The translations under genes and the position numbers were made by a program. 64,000 nucleotides of DNA from assembly GCA_016707705.1 (NCBI GenBank), contig JADJHD010000013.1, positions 1-64,000 on the forward strand, written 5' to 3'. The number at the start of each line of letters is the position of its first letter. The first letter of the stretch is position 1. The notes beneath the pieces are model-generated. The model was not told where the DNA came from and did no database searches. It saw only the letters and a program-made list of their open reading frames with translations. Source of the stretch: Bacteroidales bacterium. Lineage in GTDB: Bacteria > Bacteroidota > Bacteroidia > Bacteroidales > UBA4417. This document shows positions 1-8,371 of the stretch, piece by piece.

Positions 1-2
1 TC

Positions 3-482
3 CTGACACCTTTTCTCCTGTTATTAATGGGCTGCCCTGTCGATACAAAATTCCCCTTTGGCACACCTGGTACAGAGAAAATTGACAAGGACCTGATTGG
101 CACATGGATAAATCCTACGGGAGAAGAAAATGCAGATGTCCTAAAAGTTAAGATCAGCAAGAAGGATAACTTCTCTTATGATGTCATCGTTCTGGAAAAA
201 GGAGGCATGTACATGGCTGATACAAATATTTTTGTTGGGTATGTCTCAAAACTCGACGGAAAGGACTTTTTCTATCTGCAATCAGCAGGTCGAACCGATA
301 AAAACTACCTTTATCACTATACCTTTGATGGCAAGCAACTGCTTACCCATGATGTAGGACTCAAGGTTGGAGGAATTGATGCGGTTACATCAACTGAAGC
401 ATTCCGGCAGGAAGTTTCTGCATCCCTACCTCTCGAAGATTGTCTGAATGGAGAGATCAAATGGGTAAAATCAGACAGGTAG
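3..482 (+). CDS. lipoprotein of unknown function, 5' end outside window
   Basis: The reading frame is open from the window edge and reads LTPFLLLLMGCP, a hydrophobic stretch ending in a lipobox with the lipidated Cys directly after Gly. The Met at base 27 therefore lies inside the signal peptide and the true start is upstream of the window. The mature part is about 150 residues and looks like a beta-rich domain (the run GTWINP near its start resembles the opening of lipocalin-like or similar small barrel domains, but this is only a resemblance). Two further Cys are not obviously paired. It is followed 26 bp downstream by a secreted transglutaminase-like protein, so the two may be co-transcribed. 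Function unknown; the lipoprotein call is firm, the fold is not. Confidence 0.75.
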   Translation: MTPFLLLLMGCPVDTKFPFGTPGTEKIDKDLIGTWINPTGEENADVLKVKISKKDNFSYDVIVLEKGGMYMADTNIFVGYVSKLDGKDFFYLQSAGRTDKNYLYHYTFDGKQLLTHDVGLKVGGIDAVTSTEAFRQEVSASLPLEDCLNGEIKWVKSDR

Positions 483-508
483 CACAGGCTTAACCATTTA
501 TATTTTTT

Positions 509-1711
509 ATGACAGTATTGCGTTATCTCTTAATTGGTATTCTTTTCTGCTCACAGTCTGTTAATCAGAATATTCTGGCTAACAATTCTTTGAGGAATCA
601 GGAGTTGCCCAGTTACAAGATTACCATTGACACCGCCATACTGATTGTTGCTCATAGGATAAACAACACCTATGATGAACCAGCTATTCGGATAAAGGAA
701 ATCTATCGTTGGGTTGCAGCCAATTTATCCTACGATGCTGATCAGTTGATTCACCCCGTTCCATACACCAGTATCGAAGACCTGGCAAATCAGGCAGTGA
801 AGAACCATAAAGCAATCTGCCAGGGATATACTGCCGTTTTCGATATCCTTTGCAGACAATGTGAATTAAAGTCATTCATTGTCCACGGATATGTAAAACA
901 GAATGGGCAACTTCTTGAAATCCCCCATGCATGGAATGCTGTCCTTATCAATGGAAAATGGCAGTTATTTGATCCAACCTGGGGATCCGGATACCTTGAT
1001 GAGAATGAAATATTTGTTCCAAGGTTTACCTATGACTTTTTTAATATCAGCCCTTTGGAATCTGTTAAGGCAAGAATGCCATTCGATCCCATCTGGCAGT
1101 TGATAGATCGTCCCCGTTCTCATGCCGCATTTATGACCGGTATTGAAACCAATGTTGTGAATCCGATAAACTTCAATGATTCTATTACCGGTTTCCTCCA
1201 ATCTGACTCTCTCTCTCGATATAACTCAGAAATCGGAAGAATTGAGAAATCGGGATTAGATAATAAAATGATAATGGATTATTATGAATACCTTCAGCTT
1301 AGCAGGGAAGTATTGACTCAAAACCGGAAGATCAGCCTGAATAATCAATGGGTTGATATCAGCAATCAAGCAATAGACCTATACAATAATGCAGTTTCTG
1401 CTTACAATAAATACATAATTTCAAAAAACGGGCAATTTCGCAAACCACCTTTATCGGATGAGCAGATTAAAGATCAAATCGATAAACCAGACCAATTGCT
1501 TGAAAGATCCGAGATACTCATGCAAAGTATTCTTACTGATGATCCAGAATTAAAAAATCATTTGAAGAAAATAAATCAAAGTATTTCAGAACTTCGCAAA
1601 GCAATTGATGCGGATAAATTATTCATTGACAAGTATTGCAGGACGCCGAAAGCTTCCCGTTTAGGTTTGTTCAGAATACCTGCAACTAAAGCAAAACCAC
1701 GGAAAAAGTAA
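509..1711 (+). CDS. secreted transglutaminase-like domain protein
   Basis: 400 residues. An N-terminal hydrophobic signal (residues 1-25) points to export. Residues about 60-165 carry a transglutaminase-like core: the nucleophile sits in KAICQGYTAVF (Cys104), followed by His140 in PHAWNAV and Asp155 in LFDPTWGSG, the Cys-His-Asp order of the transglut_core family. In bacteria such domains are usually peptidases or remain uncharacterised rather than cross-linking enzymes. The C-terminal half (about 230-400) is charged, helical and unrecognised. The gene follows a lipoprotein gene by 26 bp and precedes a heptosyltransferase gene by 18 bp, suggesting a cell-envelope transcription unit. The substrate is unknown. 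Confidence 0.85.
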   Translation: MTVLRYLLIGILFCSQSVNQNILANNSLRNQELPSYKITIDTAILIVAHRINNTYDEPAIRIKEIYRWVAANLSYDADQLIHPVPYTSIEDLANQAVKNHKAICQGYTAVFDILCRQCELKSFIVHGYVKQNGQLLEIPHAWNAVLINGKWQLFDPTWGSGYLDENEIFVPRFTYDFFNISPLESVKARMPFDPIWQLIDRPRSHAAFMTGIETNVVNPINFNDSITGFLQSDSLSRYNSEIGRIEKSGLDNKMIMDYYEYLQLSREVLTQNRKISLNNQWVDISNQAIDLYNNAVSAYNKYIISKNGQFRKPPLSDEQIKDQIDKPDQLLERSEILMQSILTDDPELKNHLKKINQSISELRKAIDADKLFIDKYCRTPKASRLGLFRIPATKAKPRKK

Positions 1712-1729
1712 CCCAGGAAGTTCTTCAAA

Positions 1730-2770
1730 TTGAGAGAGCCAACAAACATTCTTATTGCACGACTCAGTTCCATAGGAGATATCATTCTTACTACTCCTGT
1801 TGTGCGATCAGTCAGAACCGCATTTCCACGAGCAAAAATCAGCTTCCTCGTAAAGAAGGAGTTTGCAGATTTGGTTCAGCACCACCCTGGTATTAACGAG
1901 GTAATTGTCTTTGATAAATCAAAAGGCATCAGTGAATTACTCAGGTTGCGCAAACTCCTCAGTAAGAAGAAATTTGACTGGCTGGTGGACCTGCACAATA
2001 ATCTCAGGACTAATTTCCTCAAGCATACCGTATATTTCAGAGATGTCACCACCTATCGCAAACAAACGTATAAGCGAAAAATGCTGATATGGTTCGGAAA
2101 AAATAATTTTGACAGCCCGAAACCGGTCTTTCTGAAATATTTTGAAGCTGTTGAGAAACGGAATCTGGTTTATGACCAAAGAGGAACTTCAGTTTTCTTT
2201 CCTGAATCTGAACTTGAAGCCATTAAACAAAAGCTTACCAATGATGGATTGGGGCGCAAAACCTTTGTTGTAATCTGCCCGGCAGCTTCCTATGCAAATA
2301 AAAGATGGTTGCCTGAACGCTTCGCAGAAGCAGCTGACTTGATTATCGCACGCTGGGGATTCTCCATTATTCTTTTGGGTGGACCAGCCGATTTTGAACT
2401 CTGTGAGTCCATAATAAAACAAATGAAAGGACCGGCCCTCAACTATGCCGGACAACTTTCTCTTCTTGGTTCAACGGCCTTGCTGAGCATCGCAGAGGCT
2501 GCTATTACCAACGACAGTGGATTGATGCATCTGGCACAGTCACAGAAAACCCCGGTGATAGCGATTTTTGGCCCCACAACTCAGGAGATGGGATTCTTCC
2601 CCCTTAAAGATGGCAGTTCCGTTGTTCAAAAAAACGTTCGCTGTCGCCCATGTACAACAAAAGGGATGAACTATTGCCCCAGAAAACATTTTAAGTGCAT
2701 GAAGGGAATTGAAGCCAAAGAGATTATTCAGGCCCTGGAATCATATCGCTTCAAGAAAAGCAGGGATTAA
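1730..2770 (+). CDS. glycosyltransferase family 9 (heptosyltransferase-like)
   Basis: 346 residues, the normal length for ADP-heptose:LPS heptosyltransferases (GT9, GT-B fold). The N-terminal Rossmann half begins ILIARLSSIGDIILTTP, the family's glycine-rich first loop, and the C-terminal half has the nucleotide-sugar site NDSGLMHLAQ (Asn261 onward) followed by IFGPTT. Near the C-terminus there is a Cys set (CRPC, then two more Cys) common in this family. The start is TTG, with AGGAAG about 9 bp upstream; no ATG fits the conserved N-terminus. It probably adds a core sugar to LPS or lipooligosaccharide on the cytoplasmic face of the inner membrane; which sugar cannot be told from sequence. Confidence 0.88.
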   Translation: MREPTNILIARLSSIGDIILTTPVVRSVRTAFPRAKISFLVKKEFADLVQHHPGINEVIVFDKSKGISELLRLRKLLSKKKFDWLVDLHNNLRTNFLKHTVYFRDVTTYRKQTYKRKMLIWFGKNNFDSPKPVFLKYFEAVEKRNLVYDQRGTSVFFPESELEAIKQKLTNDGLGRKTFVVICPAASYANKRWLPERFAEAADLIIARWGFSIILLGGPADFELCESIIKQMKGPALNYAGQLSLLGSTALLSIAEAAITNDSGLMHLAQSQKTPVIAIFGPTTQEMGFFPLKDGSSVVQKNVRCRPCTTKGMNYCPRKHFKCMKGIEAKEIIQALESYRFKKSRD

Positions 2771-2777
2771 TTTCATT

Positions 2778-3365
2778 CTAGTCCGTAGGACCGGCTAGCC
2801 AATTCATCATCATTTTTTTTCCCTCAACCGTCATGTATGATTCCGGATGGAATTGCACCCCTCGTACATCAAATTGCTGATGTCGGATTGCCATTATGAC
2901 ATTTTCAGGATTCAGGGCTGTAATTTCAAGTTCTGCAGGCAGATGATTTGACTCTGCAGCCCAGGAATGATAAAGTCCTGCCTTGAAATGAGGAGAAAGC
3001 CCCCTGAAAAGGTAGTCCTCCGGCTCAGAAACAGTAATTAACTGCTGCTGCCCATGAACAACATTTGTCATATTCATCAGACATCCGCCGAAAGACTCTA
3101 CTATTACCTGCAATCCCAGACAAACGCCGAGAATCGGTTTAGAAGTGTAAAAAGACTTCACTATCTCAGAAAGTACAGGACGCTCTGCCGGTAATCCCGG
3201 TCCGGGGGAAATCACAATTCTGTCAAAGCCTGCAACATATGACAATTCAACCTCCTGATTCTGTTTAACAACAATCTCGCACAAACCCGTTGAATCCAGC
3301 AAGGCAGCAAGATTCCAGGTAAAGGAATCATGGTTGTCAATTAGCAGTACACGGGCAGTCTTCAT
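2778..3365 (-). CDS. pabA: aminodeoxychorismate/anthranilate synthase glutaminase subunit
   Basis: 195 residues from the ATG at 3365, a full-length class I glutamine amidotransferase. It starts MKTARVLLIDNHDSFTWN, the family's typical N-terminus, so the longer open frame upstream is not used. The catalytic triad is visible: Cys82 in GVCLGLQ, and His173 and Glu175 in QFHPES; the oxyanion motif SPGPG is at 53-57. It releases ammonia from glutamine for the chorismate enzyme. It lies divergently next to pabB and pabC with only 66 bp between the proposed starts, so the folate role (with PabB) is more likely than tryptophan synthesis, although TrpG and PabA cannot be separated on sequence alone. 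Confidence 0.88.
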   Translation of the reverse strand: MKTARVLLIDNHDSFTWNLAALLDSTGLCEIVVKQNQEVELSYVAGFDRIVISPGPGLPAERPVLSEIVKSFYTSKPILGVCLGLQVIVESFGGCLMNMTNVVHGQQQLITVSEPEDYLFRGLSPHFKAGLYHSWAAESNHLPAELEITALNPENVIMAIRHQQFDVRGVQFHPESYMTVEGKKMMMNWLAGPTD

Positions 3366-3374
3366 GGAAAATAC

Positions 3375-3382
3375 TATGTTTG
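3375..3382 (+). promoter_or_regulatory. candidate -7 element for pabBC
   Basis: TATGTTTG matches the Bacteroidota -7 consensus TAnnTTTG. A start of transcription a few bases downstream would fall at or beyond the ATG at 3387, which supports using the later ATG at 3432 for pabB. No convincing -33 element is seen, so this is tentative. Confidence 0.35.
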
Positions 3383-3431
3383 CAAAATGAACAAACTGGA
3401 TTTTTTTGGTAAAAATAAGAGCATAGAGCTT

Positions 3432-4376
3432 ATGAATGCCTATGGAACCAAAAAGACCCCATTTCTTTTTGTGATTAGCTTCGATCTGGAAGCTAACTTT
3501 ATTTGTCCTCTGGATGAAATCCCTCATAATTTGCTGAAATATTCAATTGACGAAATTCCCCGGAGGAATACAATGCTTGAGAACAGGCGGAATTTTGAGT
3601 TCAGCAGGTTCCCAATACCAGTTGAAGAATACGCAGCACAATATGAATCAGTAATGACACAAATCGCTGCCGGAAATACTTACCTGCTTAATCTCACCTG
3701 CAGCACACCCATTCTGACAAACCTAAATCTGGAAGAAATCTACGACAGAGGCGAAGCTCGCTACAAACTCTGGATAAAGGATGAGTTCGTTGTTTTTTCA
3801 CCTGAAACATTCATCAGCATACAGGATGGGAATATCACATCCTGCCCTATGAAAGGCACAATCATGGCCGCAATACCGGATGCAGCCAATCAACTGCTCA
3901 ATAATCCAAAGGAACTTGCAGAACATTATACTATTGTGGACCTGATAAGGAATGATTTGAATATAGTAGCAAAAAGCGTAGAAGTAGAGGACTTCAGATA
4001 TCTGGAACTTATCGATACTAATTTCGGCCAGCTGTGGCAAACGAGTTCAAGGATCTGCGGACGACTTCCAGAAGGTTATAATAAAACTATTGGAGATCTG
4101 CTTTTCAAGCTGTTGCCTGCTGGATCCATCTCCGGAGCACCTAAGGAAAAAACTCTCGAGATTATTAAAAGTACTGAAAGCCACGACAGGAACTTCTATA
4201 CCGGAGTATTTGGATATTTCGATGGTACAAATCTCAAAAGTGCCGTTATGATTCGCTTTATCGAAGAAATCAGAGGAGAAAAGGTATTTAAAAGCGGAGG
4301 AGGAATAACATCATTCAGTAAGATGGAATCGGAATACATGGAAATGATAGACAAAGTTTATGTGCCTTTTGATTGA
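3432..4376 (+). CDS. pabB: aminodeoxychorismate synthase component I
   Basis: 314 residues from ATG 3432 (MNAYGTKKTPFLFVISFD, typical for this family; an upstream ATG at 3387 would add 15 unconserved residues). It is a chorismate-binding enzyme that aminates chorismate to 4-amino-4-deoxychorismate. The motif PMKGT carries the lysine characteristic of PabB, where TrpE has alanine (PIAGT), so anthranilate synthase is unlikely. The motif GSISGAPK and the C-terminal GGGITSFSKMESEYMEM complete the active site region. The protein is shorter than enterobacterial PabB because it lacks most of the N-terminal domain. It overlaps pabC by 17 bp and faces pabA, which would supply ammonia. Confidence 0.92.
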   Translation: MNAYGTKKTPFLFVISFDLEANFICPLDEIPHNLLKYSIDEIPRRNTMLENRRNFEFSRFPIPVEEYAAQYESVMTQIAAGNTYLLNLTCSTPILTNLNLEEIYDRGEARYKLWIKDEFVVFSPETFISIQDGNITSCPMKGTIMAAIPDAANQLLNNPKELAEHYTIVDLIRNDLNIVAKSVEVEDFRYLELIDTNFGQLWQTSSRICGRLPEGYNKTIGDLLFKLLPAGSISGAPKEKTLEIIKSTESHDRNFYTGVFGYFDGTNLKSAVMIRFIEEIRGEKVFKSGGGITSFSKMESEYMEMIDKVYVPFD

Positions 4377-4953
4377 AACCATACGTATCGATAATGGAAA
4401 GCCTCAGAATATGGATTATCATCAGGCTCGCTTGAATGATGCCATGAAGTTTCATTTCAATCAATCAGACCCGTTAAAACTCCCGGATCATATTTCCTGT
4501 CCCGCAGAACTGCAAAAAGGCATTGTTAAATGCCGTGTCTTGTATAACCGGGACATTCAATCCATCACCTATGAATCCTACCCTCTCCGATTGATTCAAA
4601 GCCTGGCCCTTGTTTACGATGACAGTATTGAATATGCCTGGAAGTATGCCGATCGTTCAAAATTTGAAATAATAAAAAGAAACATCTGGGCTGATGATGT
4701 GCTCATTGTAAAAAATGGATTGATAACCGACACTTCATTTTCTAATATTGTCCTCTTCGATGGCCAAAAATGGCTTACACCCAGGACTCCCCTGCTTAAA
4801 GGAACCAGAAGGGAGATGCTACTGAAGACCGGGAAACTATACGAGGCTGACATCAGTTCAAAAGATTTGCCTACCTTTGCAGAAGCAAGGATAATCAATG
4901 CTATGATTGACATTTTCGATCATCCGGCAATAGCAGTTGATGCTATTAAATGA
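4360..4953 (+). CDS. pabC: aminodeoxychorismate lyase-like class IV aminotransferase
   Basis: 197 residues, a short class IV PLP enzyme. The start MCLLIETIRI is embedded in the end of pabB, with a 17 bp overlap in another frame, which implies translational coupling. The sequence KYADRSKFE (around residues 88-96) is the region that holds the PLP lysine in this family, and DTSFSNIVLFDG followed by TPLLKGTRREML matches the C-terminal half of the fold. The role is elimination of pyruvate from aminodeoxychorismate to give 4-aminobenzoate for folate. It is shorter than E. coli PabC (about 270 residues), which is common in Bacteroidota. A branched-chain aminotransferase role is unlikely given the operon. 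Confidence 0.82.
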   Translation: MCLLIETIRIDNGKPQNMDYHQARLNDAMKFHFNQSDPLKLPDHISCPAELQKGIVKCRVLYNRDIQSITYESYPLRLIQSLALVYDDSIEYAWKYADRSKFEIIKRNIWADDVLIVKNGLITDTSFSNIVLFDGQKWLTPRTPLLKGTRREMLLKTGKLYEADISSKDLPTFAEARIINAMIDIFDHPAIAVDAIK

Positions 4954-5025
4954 TTGATTGAGATGAATATGAGGAAATGATGTAAAGTGATTTATAAAAA
5001 ATTTGAAGGATTTTTTACAACCCAC

Positions 5026-5055
5026 TTGCTGAATAAAAAAAATATTTTACCTTTG
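5026..5055 (+). promoter_or_regulatory. promoter of tRNA-Glu and rpsT
   Basis: TTG at 5026-5028 and TACCTTTG at 5048-5055 are separated by 19 bp, a perfect fit to the Bacteroidota primary sigma factor promoter. Transcription would begin about 12 bp before the tRNA. No second promoter fits in the 20 bp between the tRNA and rpsT, so it probably serves both. Confidence 0.75.
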
Positions 5056-5074
5056 CAGCCTCAAAAATGAAAAT

Positions 5075-5146
5075 GGCCGGTTCGTCTAACGGTTAGGACG
5101 CCAGGTTTTCATCCTGGTAATAGGGGTTCGATTCCCCTACCGGCTA
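5075..5146 (+). tRNA. tRNA-Glu (UUC)
   Basis: A 72-nt cloverleaf. The anticodon stem CCAGG/CCTGG encloses the loop TTTTCAT, giving anticodon TTC (Glu). The T arm is AGGGG-TTCGATT-CCCCT and the acceptor stem pairs GGCCGGT with ACCGGCT (first pair G-U). CCA is not encoded. It lies 20 bp upstream of rpsT on the same strand. Confidence 0.95.
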
Positions 5147-5166
5147 CTTAAAAACAAGTTTGTACA

Positions 5167-5418
5167 ATGGCAAATCACAAATCATCCCTCAAAAGGATCA
5201 GGAGCAACGATAAGAAAAGACTGCATAACCGTTATTATGCCAGGACAATGCGCAATGCCGTAAAACAGTTCCGTGAACTGACCGATAAAAGCGCTGCTTC
5301 TGAGAAACTGCCTACCATTGTTTCCCTGATCGACAAGTTGGCCAAGAAGTCAATTATTCACAAGAATAAGGCTGCTAACCTGAAATCAAAGCTCACTCGT
5401 AAGGTGAATGCTTTATAA
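5167..5418 (+). CDS. rpsT: 30S ribosomal protein bS20
   Basis: 83 residues, basic and helical, with the family's opening MANHKSSLKRIRSNDKKR and the C-terminal KNKAANLKSKLTRKV. It binds 16S rRNA early in assembly of the small subunit. The gene begins 20 bp after tRNA-Glu and is followed by a strong terminator, so the tRNA and rpsT probably share one short transcript. Confidence 0.96.
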   Translation: MANHKSSLKRIRSNDKKRLHNRYYARTMRNAVKQFRELTDKSAASEKLPTIVSLIDKLAKKSIIHKNKAANLKSKLTRKVNAL

Positions 5419-5438
5419 GCAATCAATGATACTTTCTG

Positions 5439-5465
5439 AGCTGTCCATTGGACAGCTTTTTTTTT
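5439..5465 (+). terminator. intrinsic terminator after rpsT
   Basis: Arms AGCTGTCC and GGACAGCT form a hairpin, followed directly by a run of nine T. It lies 20 bp after the rpsT stop codon. Confidence 0.9.
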
Positions 5466-5689
5466 GCCCATTTCTCACCTCATGAGTAAAATAAGTACCT
5501 TTATACAACTTTAATTATCTGGATTTTTCCACTTATTCAACCCAAAAATTTTCAATATCGAACTTCAAAAAACTCTCGCGACAGTCACTAATTATCTGAT
5601 TATAAATCACTAAAACCTTTTGATTACCAACCTTACCATGGCATTTGCCGGAAATTTTCATATTCAACAATCAATTATTCACAACAATC

Positions 5690-6385
5690 ATGTCAGAATC
5701 AGGAAAAAACCCTATCCCCTGCTGGGCAGAAGATGATCGCCCAAGGGAGAAGCTGGTCCTTAAAGGGAATTCAGCATTAAGTGATGCAGAACTGGTGGCA
5801 ATCCTCATTGGTTCAGGAAATCAAAATGAAACTGCAGTGCAGCTATCACAAAGAATATTGCAGCATATCAGCGGTAATCTCATTGAGCTTTCAAGACTCT
5901 CAGTCAATGATTTGCAGAAATTCAAAGGTATTGGCCCTGCGAAAGCCATTACGATAGCAGCAGCACTCGAACTTGGAAAACGCAGAAGGGCTGCCGAAAT
6001 GCCGCAACGATTGCAGATCAGCAATAGCAGTCATGCATTTGAGATTCTCCAGGAATTACTGGCAGGAAAAAACTATGAGCAATTCGCTGCAATCTTACTT
6101 AACAGGGCTAATCGTGTAATCAGAACCATTACAGTGAGTACCGGGGGCGTAACCGGAACCGTTGTCGATCCGAAAAAGCTGTTTAAATTAGCACTCGAAT
6201 TCAACGCCACTTCTCTCATACTCGGGCATAATCATCCTTCAGGACATATTCAGCCTTCAGAAGCTGATATTTCACTTACCCGGAAGATTAAAAATGCCGG
6301 TGACTTGCTTGAACTCCCCATCCTTGATCATATTATTGTTGGAGATGAACGTTACTATAGCTTTGCAGATGAAGGCAAGATTTGA
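5690..6385 (+). CDS. radC: RadC/JAMM-domain protein
   Basis: 231 residues from ATG 5690 (MSESGKNPIPCWAEDDRPRE, a typical N-terminus). An upstream TTG at 5645 would add 15 unconserved residues. The N-terminal part has a helix-hairpin-helix region (FKGIGPAKAITIAA). The C-terminal MPN/JAMM domain has the metal motif H180-N-H182 and Asp193, spaced HxHx10D as in the family. RadC was named for DNA repair but its function is not settled; it may be a metallopeptidase or nuclease-associated factor. It appears to be monocistronic and is followed by an unusual G-rich repeat region starting right at its stop codon. Confidence 0.92.
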   Translation: MSESGKNPIPCWAEDDRPREKLVLKGNSALSDAELVAILIGSGNQNETAVQLSQRILQHISGNLIELSRLSVNDLQKFKGIGPAKAITIAAALELGKRRRAAEMPQRLQISNSSHAFEILQELLAGKNYEQFAAILLNRANRVIRTITVSTGGVTGTVVDPKKLFKLALEFNATSLILGHNHPSGHIQPSEADISLTRKIKNAGDLLELPILDHIIVGDERYYSFADEGKI

Positions 6386-7090
6386 AGGGGAGTTTGGGAC
6401 AAGGGGACTGGGGGACTGGGAGACTGGGAGACAAGGGGAATGGGAGACAAGGGGACTGGGAGACAAGAAGGTTTAGAGGGTTGGTGGACGAGCAATTTCG
6501 GATTGCGGATTGCGGGGACTGGGGGCGGGGACTGGGAGACAAGGAGGTTTAGAGGGTTGGTGGACGAGCTATTTCGGATTGCGGATTGCGGGTTTCGGAT
6601 TGCGGATTGCTGAATGCGGGAAGCTGGTTGCGGATTGAATGGAGGAATTGGGGAATGGTTGATAAGGAGATGTTTTCACCAATCTGTGGATGAGAATGAA
6701 ATCCGTGTTCTATTCCTTGCTACCTGCGAAATAGTGCTGCATAGAAGACAAAAGGACAAAGACAAAAGATAAAAGTACAAGGACAAAAGACTAAAAAAGT
6801 AGATTGAACATCTGAAACGAATCTTGAACTCCGAACACTAACAACAAACAACTAAGAACGCCTCCTTAGAACCTTAATGAACCCCGAACTCCGAACAACC
6901 ACTACACTAAACTCCGAACCTTCTGAACCTCGAACCTCGAACCCCGAACCCCCTACCAACAACTAAAACTCTCCCAACAACCATTTAACCCGAAACCCAT
7001 CCAACCCCGAACAACTAACAACTAACAACCAACAACTCCTACTGAGAACGACTTACCATAAACACCCGAATTAGACAAAAGAAAAATTCC
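6386..7090 (+). repeat. low-complexity, strand-asymmetric intergenic block
   Basis: A 705-bp stretch with no credible gene. The first part (6386-6660) is G-rich and built of recurring words such as GACTGGGAGACAAG and GGATTGCGGATTGCGG. A 63-bp segment at 6454-6516 is repeated at 6530-6592 with two mismatches. At 6403-6428 four G runs (4, 5, 3, 3) with loops of 3, 3 and 5 nt form a canonical G-quadruplex motif. The second part (about 6725-7075) is A/C-rich with almost no G/T runs and contains words like GACAAAAG, CCGAACTCCGAAC, GAACCTCGAACC and ACAACTAACAAC. Short open frames across it follow the repeat and are not genes. Confidence 0.85.
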
Positions 7091-8230
7091 ATGCGCATAC
7101 TTACCATAGTCGGGGCGAGACCCCAGATAATCAAGGCAGCAGCATTAAGCAGGGCAATTCGAACCTGGTTTAGCGGACAAATTGAAGAAACCATACTTCA
7201 TACGGGTCAGCATTATGATCAGAACATGTCGCAGGTGTTTTTCGATGAACTTGGAATTCCTGCAGCAGATATAAACCTCCAGATTGGTTCAGCAAGCCAT
7301 GGGAAGCAAACAGCTCTGATGCTCCAGGGAATAGAGGCAGAAATGGAAAAGAACAGGCCCGATTTCCTCGTCCTGTACGGTGATACCAATAGCACTCTTG
7401 CAGGAGCAATTGCAGGAGCCAAAATGAGAATTCCGATTGTCCACATAGAAGCCGGATTGCGCTCCTTCAACAAAAGCATGCCTGAGGAAATCAACAGAAT
7501 CATGTGTGACCATGCCTCAACCCTTTTGTTTGTCCCAACGAATGCAGGAATAAAAAACCTGCGGAATGAGGGATTCAGGATTGAAAGCGGTGCCCCCTAC
7601 TCCATCGACAATCCCGGTGTTTTCCACAGTGGAGACATTATGTTCGACAATCTGCTCCACTTTTCATCAGTAGCGGAGGAAAAATCAGATATACTTTCAA
7701 GACTGCAGCTTCAGGATAATAATTTCGTGCTATGTACTGTCCATCGCGACAATAACACCGATGATCCTGAAAGACTGTCTGCAATTTTCAGTGCAATGCA
7801 GGATATATCGGAAAAACATTCAACCCGGGTGGTGATCCCGCTGCATCCAAGAACTGCTAAACTATTGCCTTCAAAACTTCAGGGAGGATTATATGAATTG
7901 ATTAGCAAAAACGAGAACATAAGCATCATAGAGCCGGTTTCATACCTCGAAATGATACTGCTTGAAAAACACTGCAGTCAGATACTTACTGATTCAGGTG
8001 GAGTGCAGAAGGAGGCCTATTTCTTCAAAAAACCTCTTATTATTGCCCGCCCTGAAACTGAATGGGTTGAAATAGTGGACAATGGAGCAGGAATTATTGC
8101 CGATGCCAATAGGGAAAAGATCTGTAACGCCTATGAATACTTCACAACAGCAAGCCTGACATTTCCTCAGGTTTTCGGTGATGGAAATGCCGCCAGATTC
8201 ATATGTGAAACCATGTTGCAGAACCTTTAA
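7091..8230 (+). CDS. wecB: UDP-N-acetylglucosamine 2-epimerase (non-hydrolysing)
   Basis: 379 residues, full length for the GT-B-fold epimerase that interconverts UDP-GlcNAc and UDP-ManNAc. It opens MRILTIVGARPQIIKAA, then HTGQHYDQNMS, LYGDTNSTLAGA, HIEAGLRSF and MPEEINR, all conserved active-site segments; the C-terminal half has TDSGGVQKEAYF, which binds the UDP. The product usually feeds a UDP-ManNAc dehydrogenase or surface polysaccharide pathway; a UDP-sugar dehydrogenase is encoded 24.6 kb downstream, too far for an operon but possibly in the same pathway. It stands alone downstream of the low-complexity block, and no clear promoter is visible in that block. Confidence 0.93.
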   Translation: MRILTIVGARPQIIKAAALSRAIRTWFSGQIEETILHTGQHYDQNMSQVFFDELGIPAADINLQIGSASHGKQTALMLQGIEAEMEKNRPDFLVLYGDTNSTLAGAIAGAKMRIPIVHIEAGLRSFNKSMPEEINRIMCDHASTLLFVPTNAGIKNLRNEGFRIESGAPYSIDNPGVFHSGDIMFDNLLHFSSVAEEKSDILSRLQLQDNNFVLCTVHRDNNTDDPERLSAIFSAMQDISEKHSTRVVIPLHPRTAKLLPSKLQGGLYELISKNENISIIEPVSYLEMILLEKHCSQILTDSGGVQKEAYFFKKPLIIARPETEWVEIVDNGAGIIADANREKICNAYEYFTTASLTFPQVFGDGNAARFICETMLQNL

Positions 8231-8278
8231 ACCAATTCAATCGCAGGAATATTTTCTGAGAATATATATCCTGAAGGC

Positions 8279-8310
8279 CTGTAAAATGAAGCTTTGCAAT
8301 CATTTTACAG
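8279..8310 (+). repeat. inverted repeat after wecB, possible terminator
   Basis: Perfect 11-bp arms, CTGTAAAATGA and TCATTTTACAG, flank a 10-nt loop 48 bp after wecB. The stem is AT-rich and has no T run after it, so termination is possible but uncertain. Confidence 0.4.
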
Positions 8311-8371
8311 TAAATGAGGTTTGTAGACCAACATTTTTCAGCAATTTATTTAAGGAATTATCATTGCCCTG

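Noticed and set aside
3432..4376. Anthranilate synthase component I (TrpE)
   Set aside because: The motif is PMKGT with the PabB-type lysine, and pabC overlaps the gene; there are no other trp genes.
6272..6542. Short open frames across the G-rich block, coding Pro/Ser-rich peptides
   Set aside because: They simply translate the nucleotide repeat in several frames on both strands; no start signals or conserved features.
6386..7090. CRISPR array
   Set aside because: The repeats differ in length and sequence, spacers are not uniform, and there are no cas genes in the window.
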